Source of the DNA: Acidobacteriota bacterium | GTDB lineage: Bacteria > Acidobacteriota > Terriglobia > Bryobacterales > Bryobacteraceae | Direction of reading: 5' to 3' | Assembly (NCBI GenBank): GCA_017307505.1 | Contig: JAFKEE010000023.1 | Location: 186,001-250,000 of the forward strand | DNA: 64,000 nucleotides | Part shown: in pieces, positions 43,064-51,608 of the stretch | How the letters are laid out: each line of letters starts with the position of its first letter | Position numbering within the stretch: the first letter of the stretch is position 1 | Made by a program: the position numbers and the translations under genes | Notes under the pieces: model-generated | The model's database searches: none | The model's input: only the letters and a program-made list of their open reading frames with translations | Told to the model about the DNA's origin: nothing

Positions 43064-44291
43064 CGTCAACGAAGGAACGCTGGTGGAGCAGGGGGCGATA
43101 CCGCCGACTGAGTTTCACGACAAGATCGAACGGATCAGGGAAATCGCCGAGTACGACATCGACTCGCCCCCGGACCTCGCCGCACGGCTGGAAAAAGCGA
43201 CGGAGGGCCTGCTGATCGCGCCTGAAACATTGAGAGCGGCGGCCGCGGCCCTGCGCGTGGGCCATGTCGTCCTGCAGGGGCCGCCCGGCACAGGAAAATC
43301 CAGTCTTGCACGGGCCCTCTGCGATGCCTTTCAGGTGTCCACGTTCCCGGTGACAGCGCATGAGGACTGGACGGTATTCGATGTCATCGGCAGGCTTGAG
43401 CTTCGGCTTCACGCGGATCGCAAAGAAGAGATCGTTCCCGTCAACGGCTATGTCACTGAATCCGTCGTGCGCTGCGCGAACGCCATAGTGCGACATTTTG
43501 ACGATCCGGCGGAACCGCAGGCGGAATGGCTTCTCATCGACGAACTGAACCGCGCGCACATGGATCGCGCCTTCGGCGAGTTGTTCACGGTGCTGGGCAC
43601 GGATGCCGCCCTGCCCATCACATTGCCGCACCAGCGCGAAGGCAATCGGAACCTCGTCATCCCCCGCCGCTTCCGCATTATCGCAACGCTCAATTCTTTC
43701 GACCGTCAGTTCGTGAACAATCTCAGCCAGGCCATCCGCCGCCGCTTCACGTTCATCACGGTCAACATACCGGGCAAGCGGCCGGAAGGCGCTGCCTGGT
43801 CGAGCGACGCGAACCCGGCACCGCTTGCCGTGCAGGAATCCCGGATCGTCGTCCAGAGAGCAGCCGCGAGAGTTGCCAAGCGGCTGACGTCGCTGAACGT
43901 TTCAAAGACCCAGCAGATGACTTCGGACATCCTGGGCAGGTTGAACGGGCCGCTTGCGCCTTTGGTTGTGCACCTGTTCGATCTCATCGAGCGGGTGCGA
44001 TATGCCGGGCCGGAGCAGCGCATTCCCCACCTGCCCATAGGCACCGCCCAGATCATTGATACCGTCGAACTGTTTCTCCTCCGGCTCATGCAGGACGGCG
44101 TCCAGACGGAAGGGGCCGGCGAGGTTCTGGATTGGGCCGCTTCCGTGAAGATCGTTCCGCTCTTCGATACCGACGTGGTAGCTCCCGAGGCGCTGAAGGA
44201 GTTTGCCGGTACGCTTACCGAGCCTTTTGACAAGGCCACACGTCGGGAGCTGCTCGGGATAGTGGCGGCGGGGATGCACTTCGTTGAATGA
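43056..44291 (+). CDS. McrB-like AAA+ NTPase
   Basis: A 411-residue AAA+ protein with Walker A G-P-P-G-T-G-K-S (75-82), Walker B L-L-I-D-E-L-N-R (159-166) and the McrB-type continuation F-G-E-L-F-T-V-L. Sensor I is A-T-L-N-S-F-D-R-Q (about 210-218), matching the T-M-N-x-x-D-R block of McrB GTPases. It lacks the separate N-terminal methyl-DNA-binding domain of E. coli McrB, so specificity must come from another subunit. The ATG has GGAGGT at good spacing. It overlaps both neighbours, consistent with a stoichiometric complex with the nuclease encoded next. Confidence 0.8.
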   Translation: MPDVNEGTLVEQGAIPPTEFHDKIERIREIAEYDIDSPPDLAARLEKATEGLLIAPETLRAAAAALRVGHVVLQGPPGTGKSSLARALCDAFQVSTFPVTAHEDWTVFDVIGRLELRLHADRKEEIVPVNGYVTESVVRCANAIVRHFDDPAEPQAEWLLIDELNRAHMDRAFGELFTVLGTDAALPITLPHQREGNRNLVIPRRFRIIATLNSFDRQFVNNLSQAIRRRFTFITVNIPGKRPEGAAWSSDANPAPLAVQESRIVVQRAAARVAKRLTSLNVSKTQQMTSDILGRLNGPLAPLVVHLFDLIERVRYAGPEQRIPHLPIGTAQIIDTVELFLLRLMQDGVQTEGAGEVLDWAASVKIVPLFDTDVVAPEALKEFAGTLTEPFDKATRRELLGIVAAGMHFVE

Positions 44292-45594
44292 GGCCGACTC
44301 CATTCGCCGGTTTGTCCGGGAGGCGCTGCCTCTCCTGTCCTCGTATTTCTATTCGGAGCAGGTGTCGCTGGAGCCGACCGACATCCAGGTAGGCGGTGAA
44401 AACGGCGACGAATACCAGGCCTTCGCGAACCTTATCCGGATGCGTCACGCCCTTGGCTGCGGCCTCAAATTTAAGCCGATTCTCGAAGCCATCAAACGCG
44501 GATACTCGCAGTCCTCGGAAATCGTCCGATCCGAGTCGAAGGGTGCCATCTTCGGACGACTGGACATTCCGCTGTACCTCAACCGCCGCGGCACGAACCT
44601 CTCCTGGCCGCGCACCTTTCCCGTGCTTATTGCCCAAGCGACTGCGAGCACGCCGGAAAATCAGCTTGTCGTCGGTACGCTCCGCCAAATGGTGCGACAT
44701 CTCAACGCGGCAGGCAACTTCGAAGCCAGCGCCGAGCGCACGTACTGCCTTAATCTGTTGCGCTGGGGACGAGAACAGCTTCACTCCGAACCCTGGGACA
44801 GCGTGGTTCCCGCTCGCACCGCCGCACGGCTCCGGCGTGAGGCAGAGCATCGCCTGCGCAAGCGGCAGACAGGGAACGAACCTGCCTATGGACAGTTTCT
44901 TGAATGGTACAGGCAGTGGTCCTTCGACGCGGCCCTGAGCAGTCCCGACGAGTCCGAGCAGCTCGTGGATTTACTTCTGGCTTTCCCCCCCGGGGACTTC
45001 TTTGGGGATCGGGTCTTCGAGATCTGGTGCCTCCACCAGGTCATAGAGTCCTTCCGCCGTTGCGGAGCGCTGATCGCGGACGGCCCGCGGCCGCTGTCGG
45101 AACGTGCCGATCACTCGATATGCACTCTGACCTATGAAGGCTATCAATTTGAGATTTGGTTCCAAAAGGCGCTCTCTCCGGCGGCCGCGAGATGGAAGTA
45201 CATCGACTCGCAGCGATCGCTGGGCGGAATTCCCGACATCACCGTACTCGGCAATGACGGCCGGCGTTTGCTTATCGATGCCAAGCGGCGGGAAGTCCGG
45301 ACGCAGACGCGATCCGAGGAGACCTACAAGATGCTGGGCTATTTGGAGAACTTCCGCAGTCTCTTTGAGACCACGCCATTCTGGGGAGCCTTGTGTTTCC
45401 TGTCTAATTCGGAACTCTTCAGGGAAGTCTCGGCCGAAGGCAGCCATCGGATCGTGCTGGTGGGTGCGCACACCGACGACCCGAGAATCTGCGCGTTCGG
45501 TGGCAGGATGGATACACTCGTGTCGGAATGGCTTTCCCAACGCCCGTTTCATGACGCGTTGGAGGGTTTCGCCGTGCCGGACCAGTTGATGTGA
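44284..45594 (+). CDS. McrC-like PD-(D/E)XK nuclease
   Basis: A 436-residue protein with McrC/DUF2357-like features. The N-terminal part includes K-G-A-I-F-G-R-L-D-I and S-T-P-E-N-Q-L-V (122-129), the T-P-E-N signature of McrC. The C-terminal nuclease core has F-E-I-W (E246), G-I-P-D-I-T (D318) and L-L-I-D-A-K-R (D332-x-K334). McrC binds the McrB hexamer and cuts DNA. It starts at a TTG overlapping the McrB-like stop. With its AAA partner and the two methyltransferases it forms a restriction module of the BsuMI/LlaJI kind rather than a methyl-dependent McrBC. Confidence 0.8.
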   Translation: MNEADSIRRFVREALPLLSSYFYSEQVSLEPTDIQVGGENGDEYQAFANLIRMRHALGCGLKFKPILEAIKRGYSQSSEIVRSESKGAIFGRLDIPLYLNRRGTNLSWPRTFPVLIAQATASTPENQLVVGTLRQMVRHLNAAGNFEASAERTYCLNLLRWGREQLHSEPWDSVVPARTAARLRREAEHRLRKRQTGNEPAYGQFLEWYRQWSFDAALSSPDESEQLVDLLLAFPPGDFFGDRVFEIWCLHQVIESFRRCGALIADGPRPLSERADHSICTLTYEGYQFEIWFQKALSPAAARWKYIDSQRSLGGIPDITVLGNDGRRLLIDAKRREVRTQTRSEETYKMLGYLENFRSLFETTPFWGALCFLSNSELFREVSAEGSHRIVLVGAHTDDPRICAFGGRMDTLVSEWLSQRPFHDALEGFAVPDQLM

Positions 45595-45627
45595 CCCCCT
45601 GGACGATTGATGTGACGCCCTGGACGA
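45586..45627. repeat. Tandem 21-bp direct repeat at the end of the McrC-like gene
   Basis: Two adjacent 21-bp units (45586-45606 and 45607-45627) differ at one base. Each begins TTGATGTGAC and ends CCTGGACGA. The first unit contains the McrC-like stop codon. The sequence is reminiscent of repeated ends of IS21-type insertion sequences, but no transposase is nearby. It may be an insertion-sequence scar or the right edge of the defence cassette. Confidence 0.55.
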
Positions 45628-45633
45628 ATTGAC

Positions 45634-46452
45634 TCATCCGAAGAACCCTCTTCGGGTTCCGATGCGCGCGAATGGTTCGGTCCAGTCGCACGCCGAGATC
45701 GCCCTTGGATCGAACCCGCTCTCTTCGAGTATGGTCATAAAACCTCGATGTCGGCGCATCAGGAGCCGCCAAGTTGATTCATACTTCTTCCGGACGCGCG
45801 CTGGGAGAGCGGCATCGTTCTTGTGTCTGTGAATGGCCTCCAGATAGCGGATGTCATAAGCGAGCAGCCAGATCGCGTCGGTCTCCATGAGATTGTGCGG
45901 GTCGAGTGGGTAATCCTGCTTTCGGGCGCTGTGCCGCTCGAGAGTTCGCATGATATACACGAACCTGCAATTCCGATTGAATCGCGCCGTCTTGAAAATG
46001 TCGCTATAGGGTGCAACGAGGTTGCTCATGAACAGTCCCATCGCCTGGATCGACTTTTCTGCCCGGTACGCCTCAATCAGAGCTTCGCCATAGAACACAT
46101 CCTTGATGTTCTCCATCGGGTAATGGGCGAAATCGGCGCACGTGATGTACGCCCGAAAGTGAACGTCCTTGCCGATAAGCCGATAAAACAGATCCTGAGC
46201 GAACTCGCACAGAAACATGACCATGTACCGCACATCCTCAAGTGCACGAGCGTTTGACTTGTTGTAGACCAGAATCGTGTCCGAGAAGATTATCGTCGTG
46301 AATACGTCGTGACGATGGACGTTGAGGCGGTTGATGATCTCATAAACCTCTTCGACCTTGCCTTCCCGTGCGACGAGGTTGCTGAAGTTTAGGATGTCAA
46401 TGTAGAGAAGAAATCTCTCTTCGGTTCGGCGCTCTACCATCTGGGGTTCCAT
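45634..46452 (-). CDS. Class III nucleotide-cyclase-like protein
   Basis: A 272-residue soluble protein whose first 60 residues resemble the class III adenylate/guanylate cyclase core: Y-I-D-I-L-N-F-S-N-L-V supplies the first metal aspartate, and I-F-S-D-T-I-L-V-Y the second. No receptor or HAMP domain is present. Related single-domain proteins occur in bacterial genomes as orphans, and Pycsar defence cyclases share this fold. It is convergent with the defence cassette. No obvious cyclic-nucleotide effector sits beside it, so a defence role is a guess, and loss of catalysis is possible. Confidence 0.55.
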   Translation of the reverse strand: MEPQMVERRTEERFLLYIDILNFSNLVAREGKVEEVYEIINRLNVHRHDVFTTIIFSDTILVYNKSNARALEDVRYMVMFLCEFAQDLFYRLIGKDVHFRAYITCADFAHYPMENIKDVFYGEALIEAYRAEKSIQAMGLFMSNLVAPYSDIFKTARFNRNCRFVYIMRTLERHSARKQDYPLDPHNLMETDAIWLLAYDIRYLEAIHRHKNDAALPARVRKKYESTWRLLMRRHRGFMTILEESGFDPRAISACDWTEPFARIGTRRGFFG

Positions 46453-46555
46453 ACCTTGGCCGAAAAGCGTTCAGTGCAGGTCGCCCCCGGTAGGAGTGCA
46501 TGAGCAGGTGATGGTATCGACAATGCCCGTCCGCAAAAAACGTACGGCAACAAAC

Positions 46556-47830
46556 TCACAGAGATGCTGCGGTTTCGAGCGCTGCCATCATCTGCGGGTC
46601 CTTTCCTTCGGAAAGTGCCACGATATCATTTTCCACCATAGTGTCGGGCTCGACACCGGCCCCCTCGATACAGGACTCCATCCATGTGTACCAGCCCGCA
46701 ATCGGCATCCTGAGATAGTATCCGTTACCTACGCGAAAGTTGGCGCCGCCCAGAACCTCACCAGCCGTTCGATTGCCCACCAGTACGGCAAGGTGATTTT
46801 CTTTCGCGAATGCTGCGACCATCTCTGCCGCGCTGTGGCTGAACTCATCAACGAGGAGCACTATGCGACCGTGAAACGGCTGCTCCCCCAGCCCTTCCGT
46901 CTGAAGAACCATAGAGCGGTCTCGATGGAGGACCTTGAACTTCAACGCCATGCCGAGCAGCCCGAGCTTGCCCGAAGGAATGCTGCCAATTCTCGGCAGC
47001 CGCTCCTTGCTCCAACCTTTCCTAATCCCCTCCCGGCTCATGCTATAGCCAATCGGTAGCCTACCGGGGCATAGATAGCTCATCAGGCGAAGCGATCCTA
47101 GCCCACCTCCGATGTTGCCTCGCAGATCGACAATCAGCCGCGAGCAACCCTTCTGTTTCAAGGTGGAAACCGCGGCGTCCAGCGATCTAGCGAAATCGAG
47201 TCCTACAGCACCGGGGAAGCTCGCCACTCTGATGATGCCAATTCCCGGGCCTGCTGTCCTGTAGCTGACGCTCTTCGGTTCGATCATCGGAGGCCGGTCC
47301 TTTGCGGCGCGATTAGGAATCTCAACCGTCACGCAACGGGTCTCGCCGTTTGCGATCCCGCGGATCTGCAATTCGTGCTTCCCGCCCAATTGAAAACGCG
47401 GCGATGCTGGCGGTTCCAAGGGCTTGCCGTCGAACACATGTAGCACTTCACCGTTCTTGATACCGGAGCGATAGGCTGGTCCATCCTCGACGATGTTCAG
47501 AAAGACCCATGAGCGGCTTCCATTGACCGCCACTGACCGCAGCGATGCGTTGAGCGCGTGTTGAACCGGAACGCGGTCGCCGACTTTGTGATAGAAGGCC
47601 GTGTGGCTGCTTCCGAGAGCCTGAAGAATCGATCCCATCCTAGTCTCGAAGTCTTCGCGGAAAGGAGCGTCCACGATTTCGTGGACCTGTTTGTCGAACT
47701 CCCGCACCCATGGATCGTAGTCTTGTCGAGGGTTGGCAACATTCACATGTTTGGAGAGAATCAACGACTTGACTTTGGCCGCGATGGCGGCTCGTTCATC
47801 TGTGGTGAGGCTGGTTTCGGCTTCGTTCAT
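46556..47830 (-). CDS. S41 (C-terminal processing) family peptidase with PDZ domain
   Basis: A 424-residue serine protease. The order is an N-terminal helical S41 cap, a PDZ domain (V-E-D-G-P-A-Y-R-S-G-I-K-N-G-E, about 110-180) and the protease core, with D-L-R-G-N-I-G-G-G and the serine motif F-S-H-S-A-A-E-M. No signal peptide is seen, so it may act in the cytoplasm. The ATG at 47830 has an AAGGA site; an ATG three codons earlier is possible. It lies 11 bases downstream of the CHAT gene, so the two proteases are probably co-expressed. Confidence 0.82.
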   Translation of the reverse strand: MNEAETSLTTDERAAIAAKVKSLILSKHVNVANPRQDYDPWVREFDKQVHEIVDAPFREDFETRMGSILQALGSSHTAFYHKVGDRVPVQHALNASLRSVAVNGSRSWVFLNIVEDGPAYRSGIKNGEVLHVFDGKPLEPPASPRFQLGGKHELQIRGIANGETRCVTVEIPNRAAKDRPPMIEPKSVSYRTAGPGIGIIRVASFPGAVGLDFARSLDAAVSTLKQKGCSRLIVDLRGNIGGGLGSLRLMSYLCPGRLPIGYSMSREGIRKGWSKERLPRIGSIPSGKLGLLGMALKFKVLHRDRSMVLQTEGLGEQPFHGRIVLLVDEFSHSAAEMVAAFAKENHLAVLVGNRTAGEVLGGANFRVGNGYYLRMPIAGWYTWMESCIEGAGVEPDTMVENDIVALSEGKDPQMMAALETAASL

Positions 47831-47841
47831 CGTGTCCATCC

Positions 47842-50400
47842 TTAGATCGGTTTGGCGGCGCCTTCCAGCACGAATCCGCCCCAATGATAAGGCAGCGCCT
47901 TGGCTCCGAAAGTTCGGATAACGTCTCGCTTGGCCTGCGTCAGTGCGATTGCTGCGTCTTTGCCAGCAACAACGCCCTGGTAGAACCTCTTCATCAGGAA
48001 CGCCGAGACTGTATCGTCCACTGCCCACAGAGTTGAGACGACACTCCTAGCCCCGGCCAATAGAAATGCTCTCGAGAGCGTCGCGGCTCCGTCCTGGCCC
48101 TGCAACCGGCCAACGGCGGTATCGCACGCGGAGAGAACGACGAGTCTTGCGGTGAGCCGCAGTTGCAGCACTTCGGAGAACTGAAGGAGGCCGTCTTCCC
48201 TGGCGGCTGCATCGCTGAGCAGGATCAGCGCGGCCGAGTCCGGCCGTTCGGTGTTGGCTACTCCGTGAACAGCCAAATGGATCACACTCCTGCGCGCGAG
48301 GTCGGCTCCCTTGAAGGCGCCTTCTGTTGCTTTTGTCCCGACCAGAAGTGTAGTTGATCCCTTTGTCTTGGCCAATCCTGCAGCAGTGATTACTTCGTCT
48401 TCAGAACCGGGCAAGTTGCCCAAACTACCGGCCTCATAGCCGCGGGTCAATGCGACTCTCAATGCGTCCTGATTGTAGGGAACACCTCCGATACCGAGAA
48501 AGCTCTGTGCGGCAACCTTGGGTCGCGATTCTGCCTCCAAGGCAAAGAGTGCCGATGCCGACGGCACTACATACGTTGTGTGCGTCGCGACTAGATACTG
48601 CCCTCGTGGATCCGTCAGAGTATCGAATGGCAGCAAATGAAGCTGACCGTCTGCGACAATCGTCAGGCGCCGCGCCGACTGAAGGTTCGGAACCTTGCTG
48701 AGCAACTCCGCAAAAAGACGTTTGCTCAGCGCCGTCCCGACTTGCTGCTTCTTGAGGCCCTCTACATACTGGAACGCTAGATCGTTGATGGTCTCGCCGT
48801 CTGTCAATTCGAAGAAGCTGACGCCGTCCTTCGTCAGAACGAGGCAATAGGAGTGCGGTTTGCCGAGAACATATTCCAGGACCACGTGATCCCGCGCCAG
48901 CAAGCCCTGAAGGCGTTCCAACGGAACTGGGCCGCCGGACTCCGAGGCATTCGCGAGCGGCGGCGTTGAATCCAACCATCGGCCAAGTTCGCGGATGAAT
49001 AGATCGTTCCGGACTTGTCGTATCTGCGCCGGCGAGCGAGCGGACGCGATCTTTAGGCGCAAGGCAGTGAATTCCTTCTCGAGGGAAGGATTACCGGTTG
49101 CCGAAGAACTCGACCTGAGCTGGTCGGTCAGTGTCCGCCCCCGCGCTCGCTCGATCACGTCGTAGGCTTTCGCGGGGTCTTTGAAATGTCTCAGCAGAAG
49201 GCCGGCGTGGTCAGAATAAATCGTGCTCATGGCAATCACGAGGCCTGCTTTCGCCCGCGGGTTTGGCGAGTTGGCCAGCATCGCGTCCACGTAGTCGGTG
49301 GCTTCAGCAAGAAGCTGATTCGCTTCCTCGTATTCCCCGAGGTCCATCTTCAAGAGCGCCAGCGTCCGCAAACGGTCAGGGATCAGGTAGAGATCGCCGC
49401 TATTTCGAGTAGCGTTCGCCACGTTCGCGACCATTTCGCCGGCCTTATTGAGATCGCCCGTTGTCCGATACGTCTCGATCATTAGGAACTGGGCGCTCGC
49501 GAGAAGGCGCGGGAAGTCGCCCTTCTCGGCGAGTAGGATTGCCTCGGACAGTAGATCCATTGCGCGCTGGTCGTCTTTCTGTTCGCGTGCCAAGCGAGCG
49601 AGCCTGATCAGCGACTGACAGAGCTTTACGTTCTTGCCGTCGGCTCGTGCACGCGCGGCCAACTCTTCGGCGAGTTTCAGCGCTTCCGCGGTTCTTCCGA
49701 GTCCTTTGAGTGCGCTGACCTTTCCGTCGAGCACGACGAACTGGTATCCCATCTCGGGGTCGGCGGCAGCGATAGCCAATGCTCGGTCGAGATAGCTCAG
49801 GGCTTCGCTATAGATGCCGGTAAAGGAGAGTCCAGTCCCGATCGCGCCCATGAAGCGGGCCTGCGCTGGCCGGTCGCCACTAGCCACGGCACCAAGCAAG
49901 GCCCCTGCGACGAGTTGGCGGGCACCAGTTACGTCGCCTTCCAAAAACGCCTGGAAGCCAAGTTCGCCGTTGGCGCGATTCTTCCAGCGAGCGTTGGCCG
50001 TTCGGTCTGCTAGATCTCGAACGGCAAGCCAATCCCGCTTGGCGCTATCTGTGTCCAATTCCCCATCGACGTCGCCCTTCACGATCAAAGCAAATAGGCG
50101 CAACTGCGCGTCTGCAAGAATGATTGGATCTGCTAGCAACTCCTCCAACTCGGCGGAAAGAGCCGGAAGCGAGCGTTCCTCCATCGTGCTGCGCAATCGG
50201 CCGAGTCGAGCGTAGAAGGCTTTCCGCGCGTCACCGCTGATCCGAAACCCCTCCTCCGCTCTGGTGAACAAATCCCGTGTGTCCACCCAGTTGTACTTGT
50301 CGGCAAGGCGGAGGGCCTGGTCGAGGAGAGATTGCGGCGAATCTTGCGCACGTGCGAAGAACGCACTACCCAGGAAGGCGAGTACTGCAAGCTTTCTCAT
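47842..50400 (-). CDS. TPR-CHAT protease
   Basis: An 852-residue protein. It has a signal peptide (F-F-A-R-A-Q cleavage region), about 500 residues of tetratricopeptide-like helical repeats, and a C-terminal CHAT caspase-like domain. Catalytic histidine is H712 in H-L-A-V-H-G and cysteine C759 in L-S-A-C-D-T-A, followed by G-A-R-S-V-V-S-T-L-W-A-V. The ATG has a strong GGAGGTCC site. TPR-CHAT proteins are abundant in Acidobacteriota, and some relatives act in caspase-like defence. The exported form and the S41 protease partner suggest an envelope process, but the substrate is unknown. Confidence 0.88.
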   Translation of the reverse strand: MRKLAVLAFLGSAFFARAQDSPQSLLDQALRLADKYNWVDTRDLFTRAEEGFRISGDARKAFYARLGRLRSTMEERSLPALSAELEELLADPIILADAQLRLFALIVKGDVDGELDTDSAKRDWLAVRDLADRTANARWKNRANGELGFQAFLEGDVTGARQLVAGALLGAVASGDRPAQARFMGAIGTGLSFTGIYSEALSYLDRALAIAAADPEMGYQFVVLDGKVSALKGLGRTAEALKLAEELAARARADGKNVKLCQSLIRLARLAREQKDDQRAMDLLSEAILLAEKGDFPRLLASAQFLMIETYRTTGDLNKAGEMVANVANATRNSGDLYLIPDRLRTLALLKMDLGEYEEANQLLAEATDYVDAMLANSPNPRAKAGLVIAMSTIYSDHAGLLLRHFKDPAKAYDVIERARGRTLTDQLRSSSSATGNPSLEKEFTALRLKIASARSPAQIRQVRNDLFIRELGRWLDSTPPLANASESGGPVPLERLQGLLARDHVVLEYVLGKPHSYCLVLTKDGVSFFELTDGETINDLAFQYVEGLKKQQVGTALSKRLFAELLSKVPNLQSARRLTIVADGQLHLLPFDTLTDPRGQYLVATHTTYVVPSASALFALEAESRPKVAAQSFLGIGGVPYNQDALRVALTRGYEAGSLGNLPGSEDEVITAAGLAKTKGSTTLLVGTKATEGAFKGADLARRSVIHLAVHGVANTERPDSAALILLSDAAAREDGLLQFSEVLQLRLTARLVVLSACDTAVGRLQGQDGAATLSRAFLLAGARSVVSTLWAVDDTVSAFLMKRFYQGVVAGKDAAIALTQAKRDVIRTFGAKALPYHWGGFVLEGAAKPI

Positions 50401-51368
50401 TAGGGACCTCCGAGAAAGATTGCAAGTATTATACCGCCCAGTACCGGAACTCGCCAGGCGGCCGAAGTTGACCGTATGGAAAAGCCTAAGAGCCTCGAAA
50501 CCGCCCTGGTTTCGGTCGGGGGACAATTCGTAATCCCACGTGAGTGCGTTCAGGTGAGGCGGCTCCCCAAAGGGAGCGCCTGGTCAGGGGCGGACTTCAT
50601 CGCACGAGACGCAAAGCGAGCCACGTGGCATCTGCGCTAAGTCGCTGAAGTCGTTGATGAACCGATTGGGAGACAGATCGTCCCGAGGTCTGGGACGTGC
50701 CCACCTCTGCAAGGTCGCTTGGAGCTTTTGCCGATTGGCTATATAAGACTTTACAGGAGGTTGGACAGTCGAACGGTTTGAGCCTTTCGTTTCCGAGCCG
50801 CCTGACCTGATGTGAAAGAGCGAGATGGATGCAAATGAAGAACAGAAACAGCATGAGCCCGGCTCCTCAACACAGAACGCAGTGGCGGCCGACAGACTGT
50901 CGATCGGAGCGGCGAGGGGTGGCGGTTCGGGAGCGATGCATGCCTTCAAGGATCAGCGATCCTTACGTGATAGATGGAACCGCGACCCAGGCTGTTCCAA
51001 GGCCAAGGTGGACGGGGCAAGACCGGTCCCGGTCAGCTCAACTCATTTTGCAGAAGCCAGGACAATACCGTATAAGAAGACGCATGGGCGACACGTCTCA
51101 AGACCGATCCAATGTGCCAAGCAGCAACACGAGCGAGCGAATCCAGGATTCGAGAGCGTCCCAGAGAACGAACACCCTGAGCGCCGAGTTGGCTCGACTC
51201 CTTCGATGTCCGTATGCCGCCGCCATTTCCGAGTGCAGCGGTTCATTCTCGGAGCTGGCGATGAGAGCGGTTGCCGGCGTGCGTGGCTCTCCTCGAACGA
51301 TCTTTCGCTGTGAAGTGAGAAGCCGAGCTTGCGCAGGGCGAGACGAATCTGAGGAGGTGAAAGGCTGA
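50401..51368. other. Non-coding stretch before the excisionase gene
   Basis: Nearly 1 kb without a gene that I can support; the open frames on both strands have atypical composition. It contains a hairpin at 50558-50580 (GGC-g-GCTCCC, loop CAAA, GGGAGC-GCC). A candidate plus-strand promoter has TTGGAG at 50719-50724, a 17-base spacer and TATAAG at 50742-50747. A GGAGGTGAAAGG ribosome site occurs just before the excisionase ATG. It may carry integrase/excisionase arm sites, which cannot be identified without the partner end. Confidence 0.45.
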
Positions 51369-51608
51369 ATGGGAAGCTCGAATGAGACTGCCGCGGTATT
51401 AGCATCTCAGGCGCAAGAGGTCCCTAGGGGAAGGATGTTCTTGACCGTAGAAGAGGCTGCGCGACGTTTAGGAGTTACTGTGGGCTGGATCTATGAGCGC
51501 ACTAGACGCAAAGCCATTCCGCACCGTAAACTCGGAAAGTTCGTCCGATTCACAGAGGAGGATCTGCAAGCAATCGTCGAGGCGGCTGCTAAAGGGACCA
51601 TGCAATGA
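51369..51608 (+). CDS. xis: Excisionase-like DNA-binding protein
   Basis: A 79-residue protein with a winged helix-turn-helix of the excisionase type: M-F-L-T-V-E-E-A-A-R-R-L-G-V, then W-I-Y-E-R-T, then K-L-G-K-F-V-R-F-T-E-E-D-L. It would bend DNA at the attachment site and bias the integrase towards excision. It has an AGGAGGTGAAAGG site, and its stop overlaps the integrase start by 4 bases. The pair therefore forms the recombination module of the element. Confidence 0.8.
   Translation: MGSSNETAAVLASQAQEVPRGRMFLTVEEAARRLGVTVGWIYERTRRKAIPHRKLGKFVRFTEEDLQAIVEAAAKGTMQ

Noticed and set aside
38628-45594. BREX, DISARM or classical type I restriction system
   Set aside because: No PglX/PglZ, DrmA/B or HsdR/HsdS-like proteins; McrB/McrC-like signatures fit better.
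45634-46452. Complete Pycsar system
   Set aside because: A cyclase-like protein is present but no adjacent cyclic-nucleotide-binding membrane or TIR effector was recognised.
50825-51368. 162- and 179-codon plus-strand frames before the excisionase
   Set aside because: Overlapping frames with irregular composition and no family; neither has a convincing ribosome site.
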